64,000 nt of DNA, taken from assembly GCF_035581345.1 (NCBI RefSeq), contig NZ_CP141608.1:124001-188000 (forward strand), given 5' to 3'. This document shows positions 1-6,870 of the stretch, in pieces. The translations under genes were made by a program, and so were the position numbers. The stretch comes from Pseudomonas sp. JQ170C. GTDB taxonomy: Bacteria; Pseudomonadota; Gammaproteobacteria; Pseudomonadales; Pseudomonadaceae. Within the stretch, counting starts at the first letter, position 1. Each line of letters begins with the position of its first letter. The notes below the pieces were generated by a model that was given only the letters and a program-made list of their open reading frames with translations, was not told where the DNA came from and made no database searches.

Positions 1-980
1 ATGCGCTTGTCCTCATCCAGCGGGCCGCTGAAGTCGAACCCGGCGCCCCGCTGACCCTGCGTGCCCACCGTCGCCTGCACCTGGCGGAACGGCTCATACA
101 GCGGCTTCTTGCTGGTAAGGGCAACCAGGCCGCCCGGCGAACTGCGGCCATAGAGCACCGAGGAGGGCCCCTTGAGAATGTCGATGCGCTCGAGGAAGTA
201 CGGGTCGACCTGCATCGTGCTGTAGGTGCCGTTGTCCCCCATGGACTTAAGGCCGTCCAGGTAGATGTTATCCACAGAGCCATCGTTGAAGCCGCGCATG
301 GCCACGTAGTCGTAGCGGTGAGTCGCGCCGTAGGGGTTGGTCAGTACCCCGGGGGTGTAGCGCATGGCCTGGGCCACGGTCTGCGAGCCCTGATCGTCCA
401 TCTGCTGGCGGGTCACCACCGACACCGATTGTGAGGTTTCCAGCAGCGCCATACTGGTCTTGGTCGCGACCTGGCTGTGGGTCGCGTTGTAGCCCTCCAT
501 GCTACCCAGTGCGTTGCCCAGCGCAAACTCGCGCACCTCGGTGGAGGGTAGGGCCAGGGCGGCGTCCTGCGCCTGAGCATGCAACACATAGCTGCTGCCA
601 TCCTGGCTGCTGGCTTCGAGCCCGGAACCATTGAGCAACTGGCGCAAGCCCTGGTCGGCACTGTAGCTGCCCGACAGGCCAGGTGATTGCAAGCCCTCGG
701 TTAGCTGGGGCGTACTCGACAGGGTAATACCCGCCTGACGGGCGAACTGGTTGAGCACTTCGTTGAGCGAGCCGGCCGGGATGCTGTATTGCTGGCTCAC
801 ACTACCGGCCTGTTCCGCCAGCGCCTGGGTGGGCAATGCAGCCACACCCAGGGCGGTGCCGAGCAGGGCGGCGCGGATTGCGTTGCCCAGGGTGCTGCGG
901 CAAGCAGAATCTAAGACAGGTTGAAAATCATTCTTTCCAGTGGGCCGCAGCAAAGGCGAAACATTACGCATGGAGAACAT
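1..980 (-). CDS. TonB-dependent siderophore receptor with STN signalling domain (C-terminus outside the window)
   Basis: Outer-membrane ferric-siderophore receptor; only the first 326 codons are present and the frame is open at the window edge. Reading leftward from the ATG at 980 (an in-frame ATG at 971 is equally possible) there is a signal peptide with a hydrophobic core near residues 35-55. A short secretin/TonB (STN) domain follows, containing IPAGSLNEVLNQFARQAG, then the plug domain with SVSVVTRQQMDDQGSQT, YLDGLKSMGDNGTYS and ERIDILKGPSSVLYGRSSPG. The stretch GAGFDFSGPLDED lies at the cut end and begins the barrel. The STN domain is the part that talks to a FecR-type anti-sigma factor in the transducer subfamily, which agrees with the fecI/fecR-like genes immediately upstream (85 bp to fecR). 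The ligand cannot be predicted from this portion. Confidence 0.9.
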   Translation of the reverse strand, partial: MFSMRNVSPLLRPTGKNDFQPVLDSACRSTLGNAIRAALLGTALGVAALPTQALAEQAGSVSQQYSIPAGSLNEVLNQFARQAGITLSSTPQLTEGLQSPGLSGSYSADQGLRQLLNGSGLEASSQDGSSYVLHAQAQDAALALPSTEVREFALGNALGSMEGYNATHSQVATKTSMALLETSQSVSVVTRQQMDDQGSQTVAQAMRYTPGVLTNPYGATHRYDYVAMRGFNDGSVDNIYLDGLKSMGDNGTYSTMQVDPYFLERIDILKGPSSVLYGRSSPGGLVALTSKKPLYEPFRQVQATVGTQGQRGAGFDFSGPLDEDKR

Positions 981-1065
981 CCGTTAAGTCGGTAAGGGCA
1001 GAAGAAGTCGCTTACTGTCCTAGCCGGACTCGCGAGAAAAACCCGACAGAAATATCTGCAGAAAA

Positions 1066-2034
1066 TCAGGCCAGCCGTTCCAGGCGCACCCACCAGCGTG
1101 TCCGGTAGCTGACCTTGACGGGTAACGTCTGTGGCAGCAGTTGCAACAGTTTGTCGGTGTCTTCCAGGCGGAACACCCCTGACAGGCGCAGGTCGGCAAT
1201 GTCATCGGCGCAACTGAGCATGCCATGTCGATACCGGCCGACCTCGGCGACAAAATCGGCCAGGCGCATATCGCGGGTCACGATCAGGCCTTCGGCCCAG
1301 GCCCCGGCGTCCATGTCCAGTTGCTGGAGCAGGCTGACGCCTTGGGCATCGAGCCGCAGTGACTGGCCGGCGCCAAACCATTGCAGTGCGCCGGGTGCAT
1401 GCACCGCGACGCTGCCCTGGCTGACGCTCACCCGTGTGCAGTCCGGGTCCTGGCGTACCACGAAGCGGCCATCGAACCCTTCGAGCAGGCCGTGGCGTGT
1501 TTGCACCAGCAGTGGACGGCTGGCCGCATTGGCCGTGTCATTGGCGCAGGTCAGCATCATTTCGCCGCGCTTGAGGCGGATCAGCCGCTGCTTGCTGTCG
1601 AAGGCCAGGTCGGCGGCGCTGTCGGTATTGAGCTGCAGCACAGAGCCATCGGGCAGGCGGAAACTGCGGCGTTCACCCGTACCGCTGGCAAAGTCTGACG
1701 TCCAGTTATCGAGCGCCTGGAGATCCTTGCCCAGCCAGGCGGCCGAGCCGAGTACCACGACGCCACTGAGCAGTTTCAGTGCCTGGCGCCGATGCAGGCG
1801 CTGGTTGCTGTTCTCCAGCGTCTGCAAGGCGACACTGGCACCGGGCAGCGAACGCAGGTTCAACTCCTGGTGCAATGACTGCACCCGTTGCCAGGCCAGC
1901 TCATGCTCCTGATGGGCCGCGCGCCAGTGTTCGCACTGTTGCAGCAGGTGAGGGCTGTTGCCGTTCTCGCGCAGTTTGAGCATCCAGTGAATGGCTTGCT
2001 TGACTACCCGGGGCGCGGGATTCAGAGCGCTCAT
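1066..2034 (-). CDS. FecR-family anti-sigma factor / sigma regulator
   Basis: Inner-membrane regulator (322 aa) that should relay the receptor signal to the ECF sigma factor encoded 6 bp upstream. The N-terminal DUF4880-like cytoplasmic part contains HWRAAHQEHELAWQRVQ. One membrane segment follows around residues 85-103 (ALKLLSGVVVLGSAAWLG), then the periplasmic FecR domain with GERRSFRLPDGSVLQLNTDS and RLIRLKRGEMML. The C-terminal part resembles the STN-like region that meets the receptor's signalling domain. Length and order (sigma, FecR, receptor) are standard for fec-type loci of Pseudomonas. Translation is probably coupled to the sigma gene. Confidence 0.92.
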   Translation of the reverse strand: MSALNPAPRVVKQAIHWMLKLRENGNSPHLLQQCEHWRAAHQEHELAWQRVQSLHQELNLRSLPGASVALQTLENSNQRLHRRQALKLLSGVVVLGSAAWLGKDLQALDNWTSDFASGTGERRSFRLPDGSVLQLNTDSAADLAFDSKQRLIRLKRGEMMLTCANDTANAASRPLLVQTRHGLLEGFDGRFVVRQDPDCTRVSVSQGSVAVHAPGALQWFGAGQSLRLDAQGVSLLQQLDMDAGAWAEGLIVTRDMRLADFVAEVGRYRHGMLSCADDIADLRLSGVFRLEDTDKLLQLLPQTLPVKVSYRTRWWVRLERLA

Positions 2035-2040
2035 CGCCGT

Positions 2041-2544
2041 TTAATCCTGCGACTCATAACGCAGCAGATAGCAGTGATACAGCGCATCGGCCACATAACG
2101 CTCGACCGAGCGCAGGGAAACGCCCATTTGCTCGGCGATCTCCTTGTGGGTCAGCCCTTCACACTGCGCGAGCAGAAAAGCCCGGCGGACCTTGGGCTTG
2201 AGTCCGTCGAGCATCTGCGCGATGCCTTCGAGCAACTCCAGTAGCAGTTCACGGGTCTCGACCGACGGGACTTCAGCCTCCGGCAGATGCGCCAGGGCTT
2301 CAAGGTAGGCCCGGTGCAGTTCTTCACGGCGCCAATGATCAATCACCAGGCCCCGGGCGATCGTGCGCAGAAAGGCCCGTGGGGCAGTGAGTTCAAACTG
2401 CTCGCTGCGCTGCAACAGGCGCACGAAGGTGTCCTGGGCGAGGTCTGCGGCATCGGCGGCATTCCCCAGCTTGCTGCGCAGCCAGGAGTTCAACCAACTG
2501 TGGTGATGACTGTAAAGCGAATGCACGGACTCTTGAGAAGACAT
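2041..2544 (-). CDS. FecI-like ECF sigma factor
   Basis: Extracytoplasmic-function RNA polymerase sigma factor of 167 aa, a normal FecI length. Region 2 is visible as DAADLAQDTFVRLLQR plus AFLRTIARGLVIDHWRR. Region 4 carries the helix-turn-helix in LAQCEGLTHKEIAEQMGVSL followed by RSVERYVADAL. It is expected to direct transcription of the downstream receptor when the siderophore is bound. A Fur-box-like sequence lies about 27 bp upstream of the start, so iron repression is likely. The start ATG at 2544 gives the usual N-terminus ending HSLYSHHHSWLNSWLRSKLG. Confidence 0.93.
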   Translation of the reverse strand: MSSQESVHSLYSHHHSWLNSWLRSKLGNAADAADLAQDTFVRLLQRSEQFELTAPRAFLRTIARGLVIDHWRREELHRAYLEALAHLPEAEVPSVETRELLLELLEGIAQMLDGLKPKVRRAFLLAQCEGLTHKEIAEQMGVSLRSVERYVADALYHCYLLRYESQD

Positions 2545-2570
2545 GTAGGTGCGCTGCTGGAGGGGTCACA

Positions 2571-2589
2571 AATGATAATTAGTCGCATT
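2571..2589. promoter_or_regulatory. Fur-box-like operator upstream of the ECF sigma gene
   Basis: The sequence AATGATAATTAGTCGCATT contains the Fur-consensus core AATGATAAT followed by a weaker second half. It sits just upstream of the sigma-factor start (2544), where an iron-responsive operator is expected. The match is good on one half-site only, so this is a probable rather than certain site. Confidence 0.6.
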
Positions 2590-2688
2590 GTTGGTGCGCC
2601 GGGAATATTTTGCAACTTTTCTCGAACAGCGCTTCGCGGCCGATCACAGCCTGGCGGCCGCGGCTACAAAGCGTGTCTGTGAAGGGGA

Positions 2689-3381
2689 TTATTCGGCAGA
2701 TCGGCTGTTGAGGTAGGCCTTGATGGTGATCTCAGCCTTGTTCAAGTGGCGCTCGAGAATACGGATGGCGTCCTCGACCGACCTGTCGTTGGCGGCGTCC
2801 ACCAGGCCGTTATGGTCATCCTGGGTCAGCTTGCCCAGGCCCATCGAAGACAAGTGAAAACGCAGAAAGCGCTCCTCTTCGTTCAGTTCGATCTCAATCA
2901 GGCGCAGCAGTTTCTTGTTGCTGGCCTTGCTGTACAGGCTCATGTGAAACAGGCGATTGAGCCGGCCAATCTCGGCATGGCGGGTTTCGTTTTCCAACTG
3001 CGCGATGTAGCTGCGGGCCAGGGCAATGTCTTCCGGCTCAAGCAGCGGGATCGACTGGCGTAGCGCTTCGGACTCCAGGATCACCCGCAGGGCGTAGGTG
3101 TCCACGGCATCTTCACCAATCAGCGGTGCGACCACGGCGCCCTTGTGCGCCACCACCCGCAACAGCGACTGCGCTTCAAGCTGACGCAGGGCTTCGCGCA
3201 CCGGCATCCGGCTGACGCCGAACAGGGTGGCCAGTTCCTGCTGGCGCAGGGCGTGGCCAGGTGCCAGGCGGCCATCGAGGATAGCGCTGCGCAACCGCTC
3301 TTCAATCACACTACGAGCCAGGTGCGGAGGCACTTGCTCGCCGCCCAGTATTTCGCTCAGAGGTCTGGATTTATCGGTCAC
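2689..3381 (-). CDS. GntR-family transcriptional regulator, FCD (FadR) subfamily
   Basis: DNA-binding regulator of about 230 aa. The winged helix-turn-helix is clear: LRSAILDGRLAPGHALRQQE, then LATLFGVSRMPVREALRQLE. The C-terminal FCD effector domain holds the usual metal/ligand positions in HAEIGRLNRLFHMSLY and the late DDHNGLVDAANDR. The reading frame is open back to a TTG at 3426, but that codon lies inside a palindrome and has no ribosome binding site. The GTG at 3381 (VTDKSRPLSEILGG) is preceded by AGGG and is chosen here. Effector and targets are unknown. The neighbours suggest neither siderophore nor Lap regulation specifically, and the gene may regulate itself through the palindrome. 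Confidence 0.85.
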   Translation of the reverse strand: MTDKSRPLSEILGGEQVPPHLARSVIEERLRSAILDGRLAPGHALRQQELATLFGVSRMPVREALRQLEAQSLLRVVAHKGAVVAPLIGEDAVDTYALRVILESEALRQSIPLLEPEDIALARSYIAQLENETRHAEIGRLNRLFHMSLYSKASNKKLLRLIEIELNEEERFLRFHLSSMGLGKLTQDDHNGLVDAANDRSVEDAIRILERHLNKAEITIKAYLNSRSAE

Positions 3382-3714
3382 GCTGTACGCTGCCCTGTGT
3401 TGAGGTGTGTCATTGATTGGATCCAATCACACTAGTTAGAGGATGGGTGCATGTCAAACCGCGGGGGACAGGCGTCCATCGTTGCCGGCAGGCAGCGGCC
3501 GCGGCGGTACTTGCTATCGTGAATGAAGTTTTTCCCCAAGGGAAGCTGCGCCGACAGAGCGGCTGGCCAAGACTTTGCTGCAGGCCAGTAAGCGGATGGC
3601 GCAATGATTGTAAGGTGCCATTGTTTTTTAATGGACCAGGCCGCACCATCGGTGCTTTTCCATGAGTCTGCGCGGGTTCTCGCAGTGGCGATACGTTGGG
3701 CTGTTCACTTGACC
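3382..3714. other. Intergenic region between gntR and lapG
   Basis: This divergent spacer holds the GntR-type palindrome at 3414-3429. A G+C-rich stretch follows, then an A/T-richer segment around 3519-3540 (TTGCTATCGTGAATGAAG) that could be part of the lapG promoter. No confident -35/-10 pair was found. The lapG frame stays open upstream to an ATG at 3604, so the right half could be coding if lapG starts early. Confidence 0.4.
3414..3429. promoter_or_regulatory. Perfect 16-bp palindrome, probable GntR operator
   Basis: TGATTGGATCCAATCA is a perfect inverted repeat directly upstream of the GntR gene. FCD-type GntR proteins bind short palindromes of this kind (TTGGATCCAA core), so an autoregulatory operator is likely. 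It also lies about 285 bp before lapG and could act on that side too. Confidence 0.55.
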
Positions 3715-4377
3715 ATGCGCCGGCTGGGCCTTGCCGTCGTGCTCGGCTGCCTGCTGCTGGGCAGCTTGCAGGCCGATTGGGACTTCTCCCAGATCAGCCG
3801 TCGCGCCCAGTCCCTGTACGGACCAATGGGGGCGGGACAAGGTCGTATCGATGCCTGGCAGAATCTGTTGACCACACAGAAGCAGGGCAGCGAGGCCGAG
3901 CAGCTCAAACGGGTCAATCTGTTCTTCAACCACCAGCTGCGCTATGTCGAAGATATCGACCTGTGGCGCGAGGTCGACTATTGGGCAACGCCCATACAGT
4001 CCCTGATCAAGGGGGCGGGCGATTGCGAAGACTATGCTATCGCCAAGTACTTCAGCCTGCGGCGTATGGGCGTGCCGGCGGATAAGCTGCGCATTACCTA
4101 CGTCAAGGCACTGCGTCAGAACCGCGCGCACATGGTCCTGACCTACTATTCGAGCCCCAATGCCATGCCGCTGGTACTCGATAGCTTGATGGATGCGATC
4201 AAGCCCGCCAGTGAGCGTACCGACCTGCTGCCGGTCTATTCCTTCAATGGTGAAGGACTGTGGCTGACGGGGGCAGGGGGCAACAAGAAGGTCGGCGACA
4301 CGAAACGCTTGTCACGCTGGCAGGATCTACTGAAAAAGATGCAGGCCGAAGGTTTCCCGGCCGAGCCGGTTTACTAA
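3715..4377 (+). CDS. lapG: LapG, periplasmic cysteine protease that releases LapA
   Basis: Bacterial transglutaminase-like cysteine proteinase (BTLCP family). It cleaves the N-terminus of the surface adhesin LapA when LapD is not bound to c-di-GMP. The catalytic Cys is in GAGDCEDYAIAKYF, the His in LRQNRAHMVLTYY and the Asp in MPLVLDSLMD; family members use a Cys-His-Asp triad and these are its evident residues. The ATG at 3715 gives a short signal peptide (MRRLGLAVVLGCLLLGSLQA) followed by DWDFSQISRRAQ. No start has a strong ribosome binding site: the frame is open to an ATG at 3604, with others at 3631 and a GTG at 3685, so the N-terminus is uncertain. lapD follows after 10 bp. Confidence 0.93.
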   Translation: MRRLGLAVVLGCLLLGSLQADWDFSQISRRAQSLYGPMGAGQGRIDAWQNLLTTQKQGSEAEQLKRVNLFFNHQLRYVEDIDLWREVDYWATPIQSLIKGAGDCEDYAIAKYFSLRRMGVPADKLRITYVKALRQNRAHMVLTYYSSPNAMPLVLDSLMDAIKPASERTDLLPVYSFNGEGLWLTGAGGNKKVGDTKRLSRWQDLLKKMQAEGFPAEPVY

Positions 4378-4387
4378 AGGAGCACAG

Positions 4388-6334
4388 ATGTCACTGTTCA
4401 AACAATTGCTGCTTGCCATCTGCCTGTTCCTGGTAGTCGCCTTCAGCGGCAGCTTCATGGTCAGCCTGGAGAGCTCGCGCAGCCAATACGTCAATCAATT
4501 GCGCTCCCACGCCCAGGATGCTGCCACCGCCCTGGCATTGTCGCTGACCCCGAATATCGACGACCCGGCGATGGTCGAGTTGATGGTCAGTTCAATCTTC
4601 GACAGTGGCTACTACTCAAGCATCAAGGTCGTCGACCTGGGCTCCAACGCCGTGTTGGTGGAGCGCCACGCCGAGGCTGAAGCAGGCAGTGTGCCGGCCT
4701 GGTTCATTCGCCTGATCGGCCTTGAGCCCGCCGGCGGTGACGCCATCGTCAGCCGTGGTTGGCAGCAGGCGGCACGGGTCGAGGTGGTCAGCCACCCGAT
4801 GTTTGCCCTGGCCAAGCTCTGGCAAAGCGCCCTGGGCAGCCTGGGCTGGTTGCTGCTGTGCGGCGCCTTGAGCGCAGTGCTGGGCGCTCTGTTGCTGCGT
4901 CGCCAGCTCAAGCCGCTGGATTACATGGTGGAGCAGTCGCACGCCATTGCCCGCCGGGAGTTTCTCAGCCTGCCCGACCTGCCGAGCACCCCTGAATTGC
5001 GCCGGGTGGTCCAGGCCATGAACCAGATGGTCGAAAAGCTCAAGGCACTGTTCAAGGAGCAGGCCGAGCGCAGCGAGAAGCTGCGGGTCGAATCCTACCA
5101 GGACAGCCTGACCGGCCTGGCCAACCGCCGCTATTTCGAGATGCAGCTCAATGCCCAGGTCAGCAATATCGAAGAGGCCCGTCCTGGTTACCTGTTGCTG
5201 TTGCGGGTCAAGGACCTGGCCGGGCTCAACCAGCGCCTGGGAGGCCAGCGCACCGACCAGTTGCTCCAGGCCGTCGGGCAGCAACTACAGCGCACCTGTG
5301 CCAATTACCCGGAAACCAACAACCTGATCACCCGTAGCCGTGGTGGCGAGTTCGCGGTGCTGGCGCCGGGGCTGGTGCATGAAGAGGCGGTGCAATTGGC
5401 CCAGGCCCTGGAAGTGACGCTGCAGAGCCTGGCCGACACTGGCGCCACCGATGTCACCCCGGTCGCCTGCATCGGCATGGCCCCCTACAGCCCGGGCGAC
5501 TCACCGCAGGCATTGCTCAAGCTGGCCGACGAAGCCCTGGCCCGGGCCGAGAACCAGGTGGAGCCTGGCTGGGTTTGTCTTGAGCAAGGTACTGCACCGC
5601 AGGCCGGCGATACCCATCACGCCTGGCATACGCTGCTTGACCAGGCGCTGCAGCAAGGGCGGTTCGAGTTGTTCTTTCAGCCGGTGGTGGACTGCAATTC
5701 ACCGGAGAAGGTGCTGCACTACAAGGTGATCTCGCGGGTGCTCGACGCCGAAGGTCAGGCCGTTGCCGCCGGACGCTTCCTGCCCTGGCTGGAGCGCTTT
5801 GGCTGGTCGGCGCGGCTCGATGTGCTGATGCTCGAAAAGGTGCTCAAGCACCTGCAAACGCACACTGAAGCGCTGGCGCTGAACCTGTCGGCAGCCACCC
5901 TGGCCGACCCCGATGCCTTGCAGCGTGTTTATGAGCTGCTCGGCCAGCATGCTGCCCTGGGCTCGCGCCTGACCCTGGAAATCGGTGAAGAGCAACTGCC
6001 CGAGCAGGCCATGCTTGAGCAGTTGACCCGGCGCCTGCACGCACTGGGTTACAGCCTGAGCCTGCAACGGTTCGGCGGGCGATTCAGCATGATCGGCAAC
6101 CTGGCCCACCTGGGCCTGGCCTACCTGAAGATCGACGGCAGCTACATTCGCGCCATCGACCAGGAGCAGCACAAGCGCCTGTTCATCGAAGCGATCCAGC
6201 GCGCCGCGCACAGCATCGATCTGCCGCTGATTGCCGAACGGGTAGAAACCGAGGGTGAGCTCAAGGTGCTGCGCGAGATGGGTATTCAGGGCATTCAGGG
6301 CCGCTTGGTGGGTGAGCCCGCACCTTGGCGCTGA
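4388..6334 (+). CDS. lapD: LapD, c-di-GMP receptor controlling LapG by inside-out signalling
   Basis: Inner-membrane protein of 648 aa. A membrane segment at residues 7-26 and another near 152-170 flank the periplasmic LapD/MoxY domain. That domain contains Trp125 in RGWQQAARVEVVSH, matching the LapG-binding tryptophan known for this family. A HAMP region, a degenerate GGDEF domain and a degenerate EAL domain follow. The GGDEF motif is reduced to RGGEF (318-322). The EAL signature is replaced by KVISR (446-450). Loss of both active sites fits a receptor rather than an enzyme: c-di-GMP bound to the EAL-like domain makes the periplasmic domain sequester LapG. A strong AAAGGAG precedes the ATG, and the gene forms an operon with lapG. 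Confidence 0.96.
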   Translation: MSLFKQLLLAICLFLVVAFSGSFMVSLESSRSQYVNQLRSHAQDAATALALSLTPNIDDPAMVELMVSSIFDSGYYSSIKVVDLGSNAVLVERHAEAEAGSVPAWFIRLIGLEPAGGDAIVSRGWQQAARVEVVSHPMFALAKLWQSALGSLGWLLLCGALSAVLGALLLRRQLKPLDYMVEQSHAIARREFLSLPDLPSTPELRRVVQAMNQMVEKLKALFKEQAERSEKLRVESYQDSLTGLANRRYFEMQLNAQVSNIEEARPGYLLLLRVKDLAGLNQRLGGQRTDQLLQAVGQQLQRTCANYPETNNLITRSRGGEFAVLAPGLVHEEAVQLAQALEVTLQSLADTGATDVTPVACIGMAPYSPGDSPQALLKLADEALARAENQVEPGWVCLEQGTAPQAGDTHHAWHTLLDQALQQGRFELFFQPVVDCNSPEKVLHYKVISRVLDAEGQAVAAGRFLPWLERFGWSARLDVLMLEKVLKHLQTHTEALALNLSAATLADPDALQRVYELLGQHAALGSRLTLEIGEEQLPEQAMLEQLTRRLHALGYSLSLQRFGGRFSMIGNLAHLGLAYLKIDGSYIRAIDQEQHKRLFIEAIQRAAHSIDLPLIAERVETEGELKVLREMGIQGIQGRLVGEPAPWR

Positions 6335-6344
6335 AACAGGCTGA

Positions 6345-6365
6345 GCGGGCCTGAGGGAGGCCCGC
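6345..6365. terminator. Hairpin between convergent lapD and 6371-6712
   Basis: GCGGGCCT, loop GAGGG, AGGCCCGC forms a GC-rich 8-bp stem in the 36-bp gap between convergent genes. There is no clear T-run, so it may act as a weak or bidirectional terminator. Confidence 0.5.
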
Positions 6366-6370
6366 AGCGA

Positions 6371-6712
6371 TCAGATCAGACCGCTTTCTTCGCTGTCGTC
6401 GATCAGGTTGTTCAGGCCGCCCAGGGCTTCACGGGCACTGGAGCGGTTGAGCAACTTGGCCTGCGCACCGGCTGGCAGGTCAGTGATGCTGATCACGCCT
6501 TTGGTGGTCAGCACTTCGATCAAATCTTCAAGCACCCGGATCATGTCCAGATCGCTTTGCTTGAGTTGCTTGAGGCTGTTCTCGACAACATCGTCGGCGA
6601 ACCATTCCTGAACCTCGGCGTGGTCGGCCGGCAACTCTTCCGTGTACCCATCGAAGGCGGCGGCTTCTACTCGAAGCAACTGGCCCTGTGCATCGCGTTG
6701 CACGTAGAACAT
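6371..6712 (-). CDS. Conserved hypothetical protein of the lap locus (113 aa)
   Basis: Small acidic cytoplasmic protein with no signal peptide or membrane segment. It starts MFYVQRDAQGQLLRVEAAAF and contains LKQSDLDMIRVLEDLIEVL, VLTTKGVISITDLPAGAQ and a C-terminal acidic tail DDSEESGLI. I recall similar short proteins in pseudomonads, sometimes mislabelled as tryptophan synthase subunits; nothing in the sequence supports that enzyme. It lies downstream of lapA on the same strand but is separated by two hairpins, so it is probably transcribed separately. Function unknown. Confidence 0.8.
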   Translation of the reverse strand: MFYVQRDAQGQLLRVEAAAFDGYTEELPADHAEVQEWFADDVVENSLKQLKQSDLDMIRVLEDLIEVLTTKGVISITDLPAGAQAKLLNRSSAREALGGLNNLIDDSEESGLI

Positions 6713-6765
6713 GGGGTATCCCTCGTCAAATTGAGTCCGTGACCGCAGTCAGCAGCATAGGCCAA

Positions 6766-6792
6766 GCTCGCCGGGCTGTGGGCCCGGCGAGC
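6766..6792. terminator. Strong hairpin, outer terminator downstream of lapA
   Basis: GCTCGCCGGGC, loop TGTGG, GCCCGGCGAGC gives a perfect 11-bp GC stem about 80 bp beyond the lapA stop. No poly-U tract follows on the minus strand. Confidence 0.6.
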
Positions 6793-6833
6793 GAGTATGC
6801 AATGTGAATACGGCAGTGGCAAAGCCCTGGTGC

Positions 6834-6860
6834 TGCGGTAGCCAGACATCGGCTACCGCA
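6834..6860 (-). terminator. Hairpin immediately downstream of lapA stop
   Basis: TGCGGTAGCC, 7-nt loop, GGCTACCGCA: a perfect 10-bp stem whose edge lies 10 bp past the lapA stop codon. Together with the hairpin at 6766-6792 it forms a tandem end for the very long lapA transcript. Confidence 0.65.
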
Positions 6861-6870
6861 GGTTCAGGCA

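Noticed and set aside
3662..3712. A 16-codon frame just before lapG, possibly a leader peptide or frameshifted lapG start
   Set aside because: No ribosome binding site and no regulatory structure; it is most likely chance, though it adds to the uncertainty of the lapG start.
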